Positions 21,295 to 29,549 of a DNA stretch of 52,172 nucleotides are shown here, piece by piece (positions within the stretch are counted from its first letter, which is position 1; every line of letters starts with the position of its first letter). The stretch lies in IMG/VR virus record IMGVR_UViG_3300027734_000102, positions 1 through 52,172 of that record. The stretch is one strand, 5' to 3'. Position numbers and translations under genes: made by a program. The DNA is from a virus. The notes beneath the pieces were generated by a model. It had not been told where the DNA came from and ran no database searches. It saw nothing but the letters and a program-made list of their open reading frames with translations.

Positions 21295-21890
21295 CTGCGA
21301 TTGGCGATGTGATGCGCCGGTGTTACGACAGGGGCTGGATCACCACTAGGGACGGGAACATCTCTCTCCGCAGGAAGGGCTCTGGCATACTATACATCAC
21401 GCCCTCGGGCTGGAGGAAGACGATCATCCATCCCGAGCACATAATCAAGTGCAAGATCGCCGATGGGACTGTCCACCCACCGGATGGCGCTAAGCCTTCA
21501 GGCGAGCTTCACATGCACTGGCGCATCCAGGAGAACAGCAAGGGGGTGCGTGCGGTCGTCCACGTCCATCCAACACACATTGTCGCCGCAATGTACGCAG
21601 GATGGCAGCTCGATGAGGTGGCAAAGGAATTCCCCGAAGTTAGCAGGTACACCAGAGTCGGACCCAACGTGCCATCTCTGCCAGCCACCTCAGTCTCTCT
21701 TGGCGATGCGACGGCAGATGCACTTTGTGTTGAACATGATGGAAGGCTCCAATATGATATCGTAGGTCAGGCAAACCACGGAGTATGTTCTGTGGCAAAT
21801 GACCCGTGGTCAGCCTATGAACACATTGAGAGGCTGGATCACATTTGTGAGATAGTACTGAAGAGCGGCGTGAAACCCACTAAGAGGTAG
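21288..21890 (+). CDS. Class II aldolase/adducin-family protein
   Basis: 200 aa, ATG 21288 overlapping the PMM gene. Motifs of the fuculose-phosphate aldolase family: DGNISLR, ITPSG, KPSGELHMH (with E73 as likely catalytic acid) and the zinc ligands H92-V-H94 in VVHVHPTH, with a third His in QANHGV. It would cleave or form a sugar phosphate using Zn2+. The combination with PMM points to deoxyhexose/mannose chemistry, though the exact substrate cannot be read from sequence. Confidence 0.85.
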   Translation: MLTAIGDVMRRCYDRGWITTRDGNISLRRKGSGILYITPSGWRKTIIHPEHIIKCKIADGTVHPPDGAKPSGELHMHWRIQENSKGVRAVVHVHPTHIVAAMYAGWQLDEVAKEFPEVSRYTRVGPNVPSLPATSVSLGDATADALCVEHDGRLQYDIVGQANHGVCSVANDPWSAYEHIERLDHICEIVLKSGVKPTKR

Positions 21891-21930
21891 TTGATATGCT
21901 GTAAGTTGTAACACGATCTGTGCAGGGACG

Positions 21931-21946
21931 CTTAATGATCATTAAG
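21931..21946 (+). promoter_or_regulatory. Perfect 16-base palindrome
   Basis: CTTAATGATCATTAAG, a perfect palindrome 40 bases after the aldolase stop and before a strong terminator. AT-rich, so more likely a protein-binding operator than a terminator, although ATCTTTTG follows. Confidence 0.4.
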
Positions 21947-21997
21947 ATCTTTTGAAGTAACAGGTGAAATCGGGCCTGCACGCCCTGAGTAACCACC

Positions 21998-22045
21998 GGC
22001 GCCATGGAGAGAAATCTATAAATCTCCATGGCGCCTTCAATTTTT
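21998..22045 (+). terminator. Strong Rho-independent terminator
   Basis: Perfect 13-bp inverted repeat GGCGCCATGGAGA (21998-22010) and TCTCCATGGCGCC (22023-22035), then TTCAATTTTT. It ends the peroxidase-to-aldolase transcription unit. The remaining bases between 21891 and 22110 hold no gene. Confidence 0.8.
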
Positions 22046-22110
22046 GCGTGTTCATCTCTGCAGATGTGATTAAACTGCTAGAGAACCCCAGAGGAACCAT
22101 GGAAGGAAAC

Positions 22111-22302
22111 ATGAAGAATCTCACTCCGATAGAGCAGGCGACGAACCGCATGTTCGCGTTCCACGCCAATCTTGCGGCATGTATGGACTGTGCCGCATTC
22201 CTCCGGGCTGCGAAGGAGGCAGAGTCGGACAACCTCCAGTCGATGCTGCTTGAGGCGGCGTGGGCATCGTTCCACCAGGAGACGGCTGAGATCTGGCACT
22301 GA
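22111..22302 (+). CDS. Hypothetical helical protein, 63 aa
   Basis: ATG 22111 with GGAAGGAAAC directly upstream (an in-frame ATG at 22099 lacks such a site). All-helical appearance with a pair of Cys (ACMDCAAF). No family recognised. The next gene begins 1 base after its stop. Confidence 0.65.
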   Translation: MKNLTPIEQATNRMFAFHANLAACMDCAAFLRAAKEAESDNLQSMLLEAAWASFHQETAEIWH

Positions 22303-22303
22303 G

Positions 22304-22630
22304 ATGCGGGTAGAGCCGTGCACACTCGATGAGAGCGTTCCCGTGATCCACGTGGAGGAGGGTGACGATGGCCAGGTCGTCGAAGCCCTCAAGTCCCGTG
22401 GACACGGGTTCTGCGTCTATGGTGACGGCATCGATCCGCTGATCGTGTTCGACTCGAGGTGCGAGGCGCTGCCGTGGTGGACCAAGAACCACACGCTCGC
22501 AGTGCTCGCCCATGAGCTCGGTCACATCAGGACGAAATCAGAGTCAGAGCCCGACGCTGACCGTGCTGGGATCGAGATTCTGAAGGCAGCAAAGAAGCAC
22601 ATGGCAGCCCGTGTGCTGCGCCGCAGGTGA
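22304..22630 (+). CDS. Small metallopeptidase-like protein (HELGH)
   Basis: 108 aa, ATG 22304. H70-E-L-G-H74 in a helix preceded by NHTLAVLA and followed by EPDADRAG, where an Asp or Glu could be the third zinc ligand, as in minimal zincin proteins. A compact M78/ImmA-like or SprT-like zincin is plausible; such small phage zincins sometimes cut repressors. No tag, unlike the metallopeptidase at 6926. Confidence 0.72.
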   Translation: MRVEPCTLDESVPVIHVEEGDDGQVVEALKSRGHGFCVYGDGIDPLIVFDSRCEALPWWTKNHTLAVLAHELGHIRTKSESEPDADRAGIEILKAAKKHMAARVLRRR

Positions 22631-22671
22631 TTCGTCCTGAACGTGGCGTGGAAGATATTTAGAATGTCACC

Positions 22672-23178
22672 ATGCCATACAACATCAGAAAACGTAGCTG
22701 TCGCCAATCCAGCGGGAAGAAGGGGTCGTATGTCCTCTCCTACACCGACAACAAGGGCAAGAAGCACAGCAATTGCCACACATCTCGGAAGCGTGCGAAA
22801 GGACAGATCGCCGCCATTGAGGCAGAATCTATCGAGCCTGTTGCGCTCCGCAGGCTTGTTCGTGAGTTTGTCGAGATCCAGCAGGCCACCGAGGCACTGA
22901 TGTCACTTGCACCTTGGCTGGCCAACTACCTCGATGGCCTCATCAACGCAAGGGACACGAAGGAGCAGGTGCTCTCGATCCTTCAGGCCACAAAGAGCTA
23001 CCGGAACAAGATTCCAGAGCCAATCTTCAAGGCGATGGATGTCGTGGTTCCTGGTTTCCGCTCGTTCGAGCACTTCGAAGACAGGGTGATGATGATGAGT
23101 GAAGATGAGCTCGACAACCGGCTCGGCAGGCTCCTGGTCTACATCCAGGCTGGCAGGCTCACGGGAATGGTGGCGTGA
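22672..23178 (+). CDS. Hypothetical protein, 168 aa
   Basis: ATG 22672. The N-terminus is Cys/Lys/Ser-rich and looks like a small module (RSCRQSSGKKGSYVLSYTD then KKHSNCHTSRKRAKGQ), possibly a basic DNA- or RNA-binding element; the rest is helical. I recall similar N-termini in marine phage proteins of unknown function. The TGA overlaps the next ATG by one base. Confidence 0.7.
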   Translation: MPYNIRKRSCRQSSGKKGSYVLSYTDNKGKKHSNCHTSRKRAKGQIAAIEAESIEPVALRRLVREFVEIQQATEALMSLAPWLANYLDGLINARDTKEQVLSILQATKSYRNKIPEPIFKAMDVVVPGFRSFEHFEDRVMMMSEDELDNRLGRLLVYIQAGRLTGMVA

Positions 23179-24479
23179 TGCGGAAGGGATTCCAAAAGCT
23201 TGCGGCAGAGTTGTTGGTGGAAGCCACTCAGCAAGATGACACAATAGCTAACACTGAGTCTCCTGGCGCAGTTGTAACTGTAGACACTGATTCGGAAGAA
23301 CGTAGATACTACGTAAAACCTGAAGATGTCGCTTCGTTAGAACAAACGATAGACTTAGTTGGTCTTTCTACTGCTGAGATAGCTTCTGGCAAAGAAGAAC
23401 CAGCACCTCCCAACTTGGGTGCTGTACAAGCGTGGATAGAAGCATGCACAAAAGGAGAAGATGAGTCATACAATAGGCTTAAGAAGATCTTCGAGACCAA
23501 TCTTCTTAGAGACAGAAGTCGCATCAATGATTTCGGCAAATACCAAGATGCGAAGCTAACATCAGGTAAAACCTATGGTTCTGGTAACCCTCTTGTCTTA
23601 GACTTAGCCAGATTTGTGCCAACTGTTTCTGCAATAAGCAGAACAACAGGACCTGGCGAATTTGCCGTAGCATTTTTGTTTGGTTTAGTACCTGCTAGAG
23701 AGACTGGTTTTGATCTAGTCACTGCTCCATCTGGCAGTAGACAATACACGATAAAGCATGCATCAGAAGCTCCTGAGGAAGGACTCAGGAAGTTCGTTTA
23801 CAAGTTCCAAGGAAGAAAACGGAATCTAAAAAGAATCAACGATGCCCTAGATAGTAACGAAAGCATTACAAAAAATGATGCAAAGTTGATGTATTCCACG
23901 AGAGAAAAATTTAGGTTCAATCTCACCAAAGATGAGAAAGCTGCTCAGGAAAGTAGAAGAGCTTTGACTAAGCGTGAATTGGCTTATGTGCTCCTGGACC
24001 TCATGCCAAGAAATCGCAGAGGAGGTGGAACTCCCGCTCCTACCAGATGGGCGCTTATCTGTAACAATCCGCCGCCTAAAAGTCAGGATTCTGCACAGTT
24101 CACATTTAAAGCTTTTAGTTTGAGCAGTAGAATTGAGGCTGTCGAAACCACTATCGAGTCAGGAACAGAAAGCAAAATAGTCATAGACAAAACTCAGATT
24201 ACGATCTTTGAGTCAGCGTCCGCCGGCGCGCTAATCAACGAGCTCTCTCGCCGCGATCAGGAGCAGGTCACTGCGATCGCACGCAGGATCGCACAAGAGG
24301 TGCTGGAGGACGAGCTCGGCGATGACTTCGATAAGGCGGTCCGCCGTGAGATGGCGGCTGGATTCAAGGACCCAGATGTCGAGTCAGCCGCGGCGGATGT
24401 CACCAAGGACTATCTCCGGAAGTTCTACCGCTCTCTCGGTGTGTCGAGCTCATCCCCATTGGACAAGGTCAAGATCTGA
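23178..24479 (+). CDS. Large hypothetical protein with possible tag; mosaic composition
   Basis: 433 aa from ATG 23178 (a GTG at 23175 is alternative). Residues 5-15 (FQKLAAELLVE then A) loosely match the shared tag. No catalytic motif recognised. Bases about 23200-24190 are AT-rich with codon use unlike the neighbours, while from about 24200 to the end the sequence returns to the GC-rich style (helices with DELGDDFDK), so the gene looks like an acquired segment fused to a local 3' end. Confidence 0.7.
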   Translation: MRKGFQKLAAELLVEATQQDDTIANTESPGAVVTVDTDSEERRYYVKPEDVASLEQTIDLVGLSTAEIASGKEEPAPPNLGAVQAWIEACTKGEDESYNRLKKIFETNLLRDRSRINDFGKYQDAKLTSGKTYGSGNPLVLDLARFVPTVSAISRTTGPGEFAVAFLFGLVPARETGFDLVTAPSGSRQYTIKHASEAPEEGLRKFVYKFQGRKRNLKRINDALDSNESITKNDAKLMYSTREKFRFNLTKDEKAAQESRRALTKRELAYVLLDLMPRNRRGGGTPAPTRWALICNNPPPKSQDSAQFTFKAFSLSSRIEAVETTIESGTESKIVIDKTQITIFESASAGALINELSRRDQEQVTAIARRIAQEVLEDELGDDFDKAVRREMAAGFKDPDVESAAADVTKDYLRKFYRSLGVSSSSPLDKVKI

Positions 24480-24500
24480 CCGGAGGTTATACTTACTGTC

Positions 24501-24620
24501 ATGAAAGAAGAGCAATACATAGGACTCACCGAGCGGGAACTCAGGCTCTCAGTGTACAAGATGCTGATCGAGCGGGAGATCCAGCGCCTCGTGGAATCCA
24601 TCAGGAAGCGCAAGAAGTAG
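24501..24620 (+). CDS. Small charged peptide, 39 aa
   Basis: ATG 24501 after GGAGGTTATACTTACTGTC; TAG at 24618-24620. One predicted amphipathic helix rich in E, R and K (ERELRLSVYKMLIEREIQRL) that resembles the tag in its heptad pattern. Good ribosome-binding site but short, so only moderately supported. Confidence 0.5.
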   Translation: MKEEQYIGLTERELRLSVYKMLIEREIQRLVESIRKRKK

Positions 24621-24622
24621 CA

Positions 24623-24650
24623 TGACCAGCTGAGACCGAGTGGATATAGT
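24623..24650 (+). promoter_or_regulatory. Candidate promoter
   Basis: TGACCA (24623-24628), 16-base spacer, TATAGT (24645-24650), 26 bases before ATG 24676. Same geometry as the promoters at 1543 and 1819. Confidence 0.45.
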
Positions 24651-24675
24651 AGCACTGTAACAACTCGGAGTGAAC

Positions 24676-25035
24676 ATGGTATCAAATCAGCAGTTCTGGG
24701 ACACGTTCAGGAACATCCCCAATGACTTGCGCGAGCAGCTGGTCAGGCTCAAGCTTCCACGGGCAATCCGTGGTTCTGAGCGGGAGATCATCCGCGGGAT
24801 GATGCCCTCCAATCCGATCCGCGTGGTCGAACTTGCCGCATCCCGCGCGAAGACGAAGCACGGCTGGCAGGAAGTCTACTGGTCCATCAACGAGGAGTCC
24901 TGCTGGGTCTCCAACGAGCCACTGCCGGACCGGTACGCGACCAGCTACTTGGCCCCAATCTCTGGGGACAGTGACCGTGACAGCGCAGAGCGCCTGGCGG
25001 TGCTCACCCTCCTGGCGATGGTGGAGGCCAAGTGA
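24676..25035 (+). CDS. Hypothetical protein, 119 aa
   Basis: ATG 24676 after CGGAGTGAAC (TTG/ATG upstream less likely). Contains a helix-loop region (NDLREQLVRLKLPRA) and an EVYWSINEESCWVSNE beta segment. No family recognised. The stop overlaps the next start by 4 bases. Confidence 0.65.
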   Translation: MVSNQQFWDTFRNIPNDLREQLVRLKLPRAIRGSEREIIRGMMPSNPIRVVELAASRAKTKHGWQEVYWSINEESCWVSNEPLPDRYATSYLAPISGDSDRDSAERLAVLTLLAMVEAK

Positions 25036-25283
25036 GCCGCGTAGACCACCCTGACCACTACAATATGGGAAAGTATGAGGTCATCGACGTGATCGAGGAC
25101 CACGACCTGAACTTCAATCTCGGGAATGTCGTCAAGTATGTCCTCCGCGCGCCGCACAAGGGAGAGCCTGTCGAGGACCTCGAGAAGGCGCAGTGGTACA
25201 TTGCAAGGGAGCTAGCCCGTGTGAAGGCTGACATCGAGCGCAGGGACAAGCCCAAGAAGTCCAAGAAGGAAAGCGGAGCCTAG
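25032..25283 (+). CDS. DUF3310-family protein
   Basis: 83 aa, GTG 25032 (GTGA overlap). The order VDHPDHYN-x3-YEVIDVIE, FNLGNVVKYVLRAPHKG, DLEKAQWYIARE matches the small DUF3310 family, common in phages and once annotated as possible nucleotide kinases without proof. Complete for the family; C-terminal Lys-rich tail. Confidence 0.85.
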   Translation: MSRVDHPDHYNMGKYEVIDVIEDHDLNFNLGNVVKYVLRAPHKGEPVEDLEKAQWYIARELARVKADIERRDKPKKSKKESGA

Positions 25284-25287
25284 TGAG

Positions 25288-25452
25288 GTGGAGGACCTGC
25301 TGTTCAGCATCCTGAACCCGGTCTTCAATCTGCTGTTCTGGCTCATTGTATCTCCAGAGGCGAAGCCTTGGCTGTTCGCCACCTGGACTTTCACTCTTGT
25401 GCTGAGCATCAGCCTTCTCTGGTTGCTACTTACTGATAAGAGCGACGACTAG
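25288..25452 (+). CDS. Small membrane protein, 54 aa
   Basis: GTG 25288, four bases after the DUF3310 stop; TAG at 25450-25452. Two hydrophobic spans (LLFSILNPVFNLLFWLIV and LFATWTFTLVLSISLLWLLL) and a charged DKSDD end. Holin-like size and shape, but no family recognised. The stop overlaps the following GTG by one base. Confidence 0.55.
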   Translation: MEDLLFSILNPVFNLLFWLIVSPEAKPWLFATWTFTLVLSISLLWLLLTDKSDD

Positions 25453-26105
25453 TGAGACTCTCCAAGAGCGATGTTGACATCAAGAGCCTCAGCCAGATTG
25501 GCTGTGGACACATTCACATGTGGGAGGCACCCAACTACGAGTGGTGGGTCCCACTCTCTGGAAGGGAGGAGTGGTACTTCTGGACCCCGAGAGAAGAGCA
25601 ACACTCAGGATCGCTTGAGCTCGACTACACGACAGCGGATGAAGAGATGCGCGACCTCCTGCCGATGCTCCACCGCGCTGGAATTGCGACCATGCCATCG
25701 TGCACGGGACACCGACCAGAGCCTGAGAACATAATGTCGAGGCTCGACGCGATAGATCGATGCTCACAGTTGATCAGAGGGAACGGGCTTCTATTCGAGA
25801 ATGTCGAGAACGGGAGCCTTGGTTTCTACCTAGATCACAATTGGATTCCCCCTGACAAATCTGAGTTGGCGCGAATGGCAACCAGGGATTCAATGGTGGG
25901 TTACCTCGGCATGGTGGACCCCGACAGGACGGGAAAGCTCAAGGAAATCTGCCGTCACATATCGAAGAACAAGAACTGTGGTCCATCCCTCGTGAGGGAC
26001 CAGCGAGGTGACGTGCTCGACTTCACTGTCGTGTGTCCATCCTGGGGAGAGCAGACCAAGTTCTGGAGATCACTCACCAGATTCTGTAATGAACACATCT
26101 GCTGA
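25452..26105 (+). CDS. Hypothetical protein, 217 aa
   Basis: GTG 25452 overlapping the previous stop. Trp- and acid-rich N-terminus (WEAPNYEWWVPLSGREEWYFW), a central segment with H/C residues (MPSCTGHRPEP) and an alpha/beta C-terminus. No catalytic motif identified. Codon use matches the phage genes around it. Confidence 0.65.
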   Translation: MRLSKSDVDIKSLSQIGCGHIHMWEAPNYEWWVPLSGREEWYFWTPREEQHSGSLELDYTTADEEMRDLLPMLHRAGIATMPSCTGHRPEPENIMSRLDAIDRCSQLIRGNGLLFENVENGSLGFYLDHNWIPPDKSELARMATRDSMVGYLGMVDPDRTGKLKEICRHISKNKNCGPSLVRDQRGDVLDFTVVCPSWGEQTKFWRSLTRFCNEHIC

Positions 26106-26146
26106 TTGAGTTACATTCCCACTGAACCCGAAGAACCGGAGTCAAT

Positions 26147-26764
26147 GTGAACATCTTCGTCCTGAACGAGGACCCCGTCCTCGCAGCCCAAGACCACTGT
26201 GACAAGCACGTAGTGAAGATGATCATTGAGTCAGGCCAGATGCTCTGCGCCGCGCACTGGATTGGCTGGCACAAGATGCTCAAGCCTGATTCCAGCATGA
26301 AGCAGAAGGAACAGCGCGAGTGGATGACAGAGCGCATCCACCCTGGCCTGTTGCCTCCCTGGAAGATGACGCATGCTGGCCACCCCTGCACCCAGTGGGC
26401 CCAGCGCTGCTGGGGCAACTACATGTGGCTGAGCCGTCATGGACTTGCGCTGTGTGAGGAGTACACGAAGCGCTATGGCAAGGTCCACAAGAGCCATGAG
26501 GTCCACCGGTGGCTGAACCGCGTGATCCCTCCCACCTTCGAGGGTCACATCGATGATCCCATCGGCATCATGCCCTTTGCGGTTGCGATGCCCGATGAGT
26601 ACAAGGTGCCAGGAGATCCTGTCGAGAGCTATCGAAACTACTACAACTACAGCAAGTCGAGGTTTGCGAAATGGAAGTACACCACGCAGCCGAACTGGTT
26701 CGTGAACTTGAGCTCGAGCCCGGTGATCTCGTCAAGCTCTGGAGCGACTCAGCCCTCGGTGTGA
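26147..26764 (+). CDS. Conserved phage protein with CDKHV motif
   Basis: 205 aa, GTG 26147. The N-terminus MNIFVLNEDPVLAAQDHCDK followed by HVVKMIIESGQMLC is a conserved pattern seen in uncharacterised proteins of many phages; HPCTQWA and YYNYSKSRFAKWKY are further family-like blocks. Function not established. The last 31 codons overlap the next gene in another frame and may be a non-conserved extension. Confidence 0.72.
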   Translation: MNIFVLNEDPVLAAQDHCDKHVVKMIIESGQMLCAAHWIGWHKMLKPDSSMKQKEQREWMTERIHPGLLPPWKMTHAGHPCTQWAQRCWGNYMWLSRHGLALCEEYTKRYGKVHKSHEVHRWLNRVIPPTFEGHIDDPIGIMPFAVAMPDEYKVPGDPVESYRNYYNYSKSRFAKWKYTTQPNWFVNLSSSPVISSSSGATQPSV

Positions 26765-26937
26765 CGATCTACACAGGGTCCAGAAACAACCTGGTCCCCA
26801 CTCGCGTGCCGAAGGGGACCAGGGTGACTTATGTCGGTGGAGCTGACTGCTACTTCATCCAGGCTGGCCAGCGCTGCTGGATTTCCCGAGAGTCAGTGGC
26901 TCTCGTTCACCGTATCAGTGAGCTCACTGCTTCTTAG
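26671..26937 (+). CDS. Small barrel-like protein, 88 aa
   Basis: ATG 26671, overlapping the upstream gene by 94 bases, which is long for this genome. ELEPGDLVKLWSD, then short strands with Gly turns (VPKGTRVTYVGG, AGQRCWISRESV), resembles the small SH3/KOW-like barrels at 48674-51703. Converges with the minus-strand gene ending at 26924, overlapping by 14 bases. Confidence 0.6.
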   Translation: MEVHHAAELVRELELEPGDLVKLWSDSALGVTIYTGSRNNLVPTRVPKGTRVTYVGGADCYFIQAGQRCWISRESVALVHRISELTAS

Positions 26938-27454
26938 CGGCATGCATTGACTTCATGACGGCCGCCATGTAGGCCTGACCGACCTGCGCGTCGTCGAGGC
27001 CTTCCTTCCTGCCCTTTGCCAGCATGTTCTTGAAGAGCTTTGACAGGGCAGCCGAGACATCTCCCTGGGCATCCTCTATGAGAGCCTTCGCGATCTCGTA
27101 TTTTGCCTCGTCCATCGTGTCCTTCATGCTGGACATGACCTCATCTGCCGCCTGGCTGACTGATTGGGCTGCCTTATTGACGACTCCCTTGATCGCCGTC
27201 ATGGCCTCAGCCGCCTTCTTACCAGCCGCATCAGCCGCGCCGGCCACCTTCTTCGCGCCGAGGCCACCGAGGTTCGATGCCACCTTGAACATGCTGCCGA
27301 AGAATCCCTCGCGGAGGATTGCCTCCTGCAGCTGGTTGGCCTTCATCTCAAGGGCTATCTCCTCGAGGATCACATCGCGCACCCTGCTCTCTGATATCTT
27401 CTTGCTTCCAACCTTGAGCACGGGCCTCTTGTTCACAATCCTGCGTGTTGCCAT
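26924..27454 (-). CDS. Tagged Ala-rich helical protein
   Basis: 176 aa, ATG 27454 after GGAGGTGCAATT. The tag is offset: a basic leader of 18 residues, then KKISESRVRDVILEEIALE. The rest is Ala/Lys/Met-rich amphipathic helix (GLGAKKVAGAADAAGKKAAEA), resembling T4 internal or scaffold-core proteins more than an enzyme. Likely a head-interior or core protein; activity unknown. Confidence 0.7.
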   Translation of the reverse strand: MATRRIVNKRPVLKVGSKKISESRVRDVILEEIALEMKANQLQEAILREGFFGSMFKVASNLGGLGAKKVAGAADAAGKKAAEAMTAIKGVVNKAAQSVSQAADEVMSSMKDTMDEAKYEIAKALIEDAQGDVSAALSKLFKNMLAKGRKEGLDDAQVGQAYMAAVMKSMHAAKKQ

Positions 27455-27470
27455 AATTGCACCTCCGGAA

Positions 27471-27477
27471 TAACTAT
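27471..27477 (-). promoter_or_regulatory. ATAGTTA element
   Basis: On the minus strand GATAGTTA lies 16 bases before the ATG at 27454, leaving room for the GGAGG ribosome-binding site. Confidence 0.4.
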
Positions 27478-27554
27478 CACCGATTGTACAAATTTTCCCT
27501 CACGGTCCTTCCATTCTGCGCGCACCTGATTAATAGAAGACAGGAGGCACCGAG

Positions 27555-28313
27555 ATGCAGAACACCTTCACCACCGCCGAAGTGATCGCCCGCCGCGACG
27601 AGATGATCGAGGCAGGACTCCAGGGACACCGCGATTTCCGCGTGATCGACGCAGGCGCAAACGGCAACCGCCTCGGTGGCCAGTGGGCGAGCTGGCTCGT
27701 GGAGGCGATGAACCGCCCCAGCCCGGTTGCGGCGGCGAACCAGGCCACCGAGCTCGAGACCCTGGCGGCGAATCCCTTCGCGCGGACCGATGCGAACACC
27801 CTCCTCGACTTCGCCCGCCGACTTCGCGCCGGTTACGAGCTCAGCGAGAAGCAGGCGAAGCTCGCGGAATTCATCAAGGTCCGCATCAATGAGCGCGCTG
27901 AGACCAATGAGCCTGAGTACGTCATGACCGCGCGCGACCATGCGCTGGTCCGAGGCCTCAGCGCCAAGAAGCACTATGGCTCGATGTACTACTGGTCCAA
28001 TCGCGCGGCGACATCGAACCGGCTCGACCGCCTCTTCGGCTACTACAGCCAGCATGGCAAGGTCAGCGGTGATGACTTCAAGTACATCCGCGAGCACTTC
28101 AAGGGCGTCGTCGCCACCTGGGACGCCCAGGAATTCAGCAATGGCGGACTGGTGAAGACCCACCATGGGATCGGGATGGTGACTTCCGACTACTCCTTCG
28201 ACCAGTTCGGCCGAATCATGGCCGATGTGCTGGTCAATGGCGCGGTAGTCGCCTGCCAGGTCGACGAACTCCGACCGGCGATGCGTCGCAGCCGAAAGAC
28301 CAAGGAGAGCTGA
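27555..28313 (+). CDS. Hypothetical protein, 252 aa
   Basis: ATG 27555 after GACAGGAGGCACCGAG. Mostly helical: an Arg/Glu-rich N-terminus, DFARRLRAGYELSEKQAKLAEFIK in the middle and a C-terminal beta-like GLVKTHHGIGMV segment. No recognised domain and no tag. High GC with strong phage-like codon use suggests good expression. Confidence 0.7.
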   Translation: MQNTFTTAEVIARRDEMIEAGLQGHRDFRVIDAGANGNRLGGQWASWLVEAMNRPSPVAAANQATELETLAANPFARTDANTLLDFARRLRAGYELSEKQAKLAEFIKVRINERAETNEPEYVMTARDHALVRGLSAKKHYGSMYYWSNRAATSNRLDRLFGYYSQHGKVSGDDFKYIREHFKGVVATWDAQEFSNGGLVKTHHGIGMVTSDYSFDQFGRIMADVLVNGAVVACQVDELRPAMRRSRKTKES

Positions 28314-28325
28314 ATACTTAGTGGC

Positions 28326-29549
28326 ATGGCCACATACGAAGAGCACCTCCTGCGAGAGGTAATTGCACTAGAGATCAGGACATACTACGCATACCACCCC
28401 TCGCCCAGTGAGCTCGTGCTCCGGGAGGGGCTCTCTGACTTTTTAGGAAAAGTCAAGGGCTTCGCGTCCAACATGGCTCAGAAGTTCTCAGACGGCTGGG
28501 AAGCGGTCACGAGCACCGTGAAGGGCATGATCGACACCGTGAAAGAGGCTGCCGTCGAGAAGCTAAAGTCCGCGTTCGAGAAGCTCAAGCAGATCTACGA
28601 GAAGGTGAAGGAAAGCCTCGGAAGCTTCTTCAATAGTCCAGACGTGAAGAGCTTCACTGGAAAGTACCTGAAGGACGAGGTGAAGCTCGCCGCAGAGATC
28701 AAGCAGACACTCGAGAGCGAGGACGCACCGTGCGCCCAGGCTGCGCTCAAGAGCATGGGCGAGAAAGCAAAGTCCTCTGATGCGGGTATCAAGGAAGGAA
28801 GAATCCGGCCTGGACGGGACCACAGGGCGGTGGCGCTGCTAGAGGCTGACATCAGGCATGGAAATCTCCGCCAGAGACAAGTCATCACCGAAGCGCTCTT
28901 GCCAGACCCGGTCAACACCTTCCTCCTCGCCATCGGTGGTCTCCCTCTGCTCTTCAAGGGACTTGAGAAGGCTTTCGAATACCTAGCCAACAAGTCCTGC
29001 GCAGCGTGGGCGAAGAAGGCGCAGAAGTACTCCAACGCTCTATACAAGTACTTCCACCACAAGGAAGAGGCCTTCATAGACCTGATTCCGAACTCTTTAG
29101 CAGTCAGATTCTATGGAGTCTATATCAAGGCTGGCGGAGATCCATTTGCTGAAGAGAGCTCTGCGAATGTGGTGCATGAGTCTTACCAGCTTTCAGAGTT
29201 CTTCTGGGGCAAGAAGAAAGAGGAAGACCGCGGACCATCACAGGACAACGAGCAGCCAAGCACGGCCAAAGTCAAGGGAAAGTTTGGTTCGACCAGCAAC
29301 GTCACTGTGAAGACTCTCGAGGAGAACAAGGCGCTCCGGATGAAGATCAAGAACGCAATGTACCACTTCCTCGTCATGTTACTTCTCTTCGAGGGAATCT
29401 ACACGCTGTTCAAGAAGGGATTCTCGGCCTTCTACACCTTCAAGTCTTCAGTGAAAAGCGCTGAGCTCGCCGCTGGCCGTGGGGCCGAAGCGGCGGCTGA
29501 GCTTGGATTTGCTGGCATCGCCTCTAGAACGGCGAGGTCAGCAGTCTAA
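28326..29549 (+). CDS. Tagged membrane/coiled protein, 407 aa
   Basis: ATG 28326, preceded by AATACTTAGTGGC. A tag-like N-terminus (EEHLLREVIALEIRTYYAY) and a second possible cut at LVLRE-G near residue 35. Residues 40-150 are amphipathic helices (FLGKVKGFASNMAQKF, MIDTVKEAAVEKLKSAFEKL). Hydrophobic stretches near 195-215 and 340-360 could span a membrane. Looks like a pore-forming or internal head protein; unrecognised. Confidence 0.65.
   Translation: MATYEEHLLREVIALEIRTYYAYHPSPSELVLREGLSDFLGKVKGFASNMAQKFSDGWEAVTSTVKGMIDTVKEAAVEKLKSAFEKLKQIYEKVKESLGSFFNSPDVKSFTGKYLKDEVKLAAEIKQTLESEDAPCAQAALKSMGEKAKSSDAGIKEGRIRPGRDHRAVALLEADIRHGNLRQRQVITEALLPDPVNTFLLAIGGLPLLFKGLEKAFEYLANKSCAAWAKKAQKYSNALYKYFHHKEEAFIDLIPNSLAVRFYGVYIKAGGDPFAEESSANVVHESYQLSEFFWGKKKEEDRGPSQDNEQPSTAKVKGKFGSTSNVTVKTLEENKALRMKIKNAMYHFLVMLLLFEGIYTLFKKGFSAFYTFKSSVKSAELAAGRGAEAAAELGFAGIASRTARSAV

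Noticed and set aside
18540-21890. Host chromosomal contamination around the peroxidase, PMM and aldolase genes
   Set aside because: Gene overlaps, codon use and the flanking tRNA and tagged genes are continuous with the phage sequence; only read coverage could exclude a misassembly.
26671-26764. Programmed frameshift joining the CDKHV protein and the small barrel protein
   Set aside because: No slippery heptamer or pseudoknot is evident, and the downstream frame has its own ATG; I treat it as an overlap.
27477-28346. 289-aa minus-strand frame opposite the 252-aa gene
   Set aside because: Codon periodicity and the ribosome-binding site favour the plus-strand gene at 27555; the opposite frame is His/Val/Leu-rich shadow sequence.
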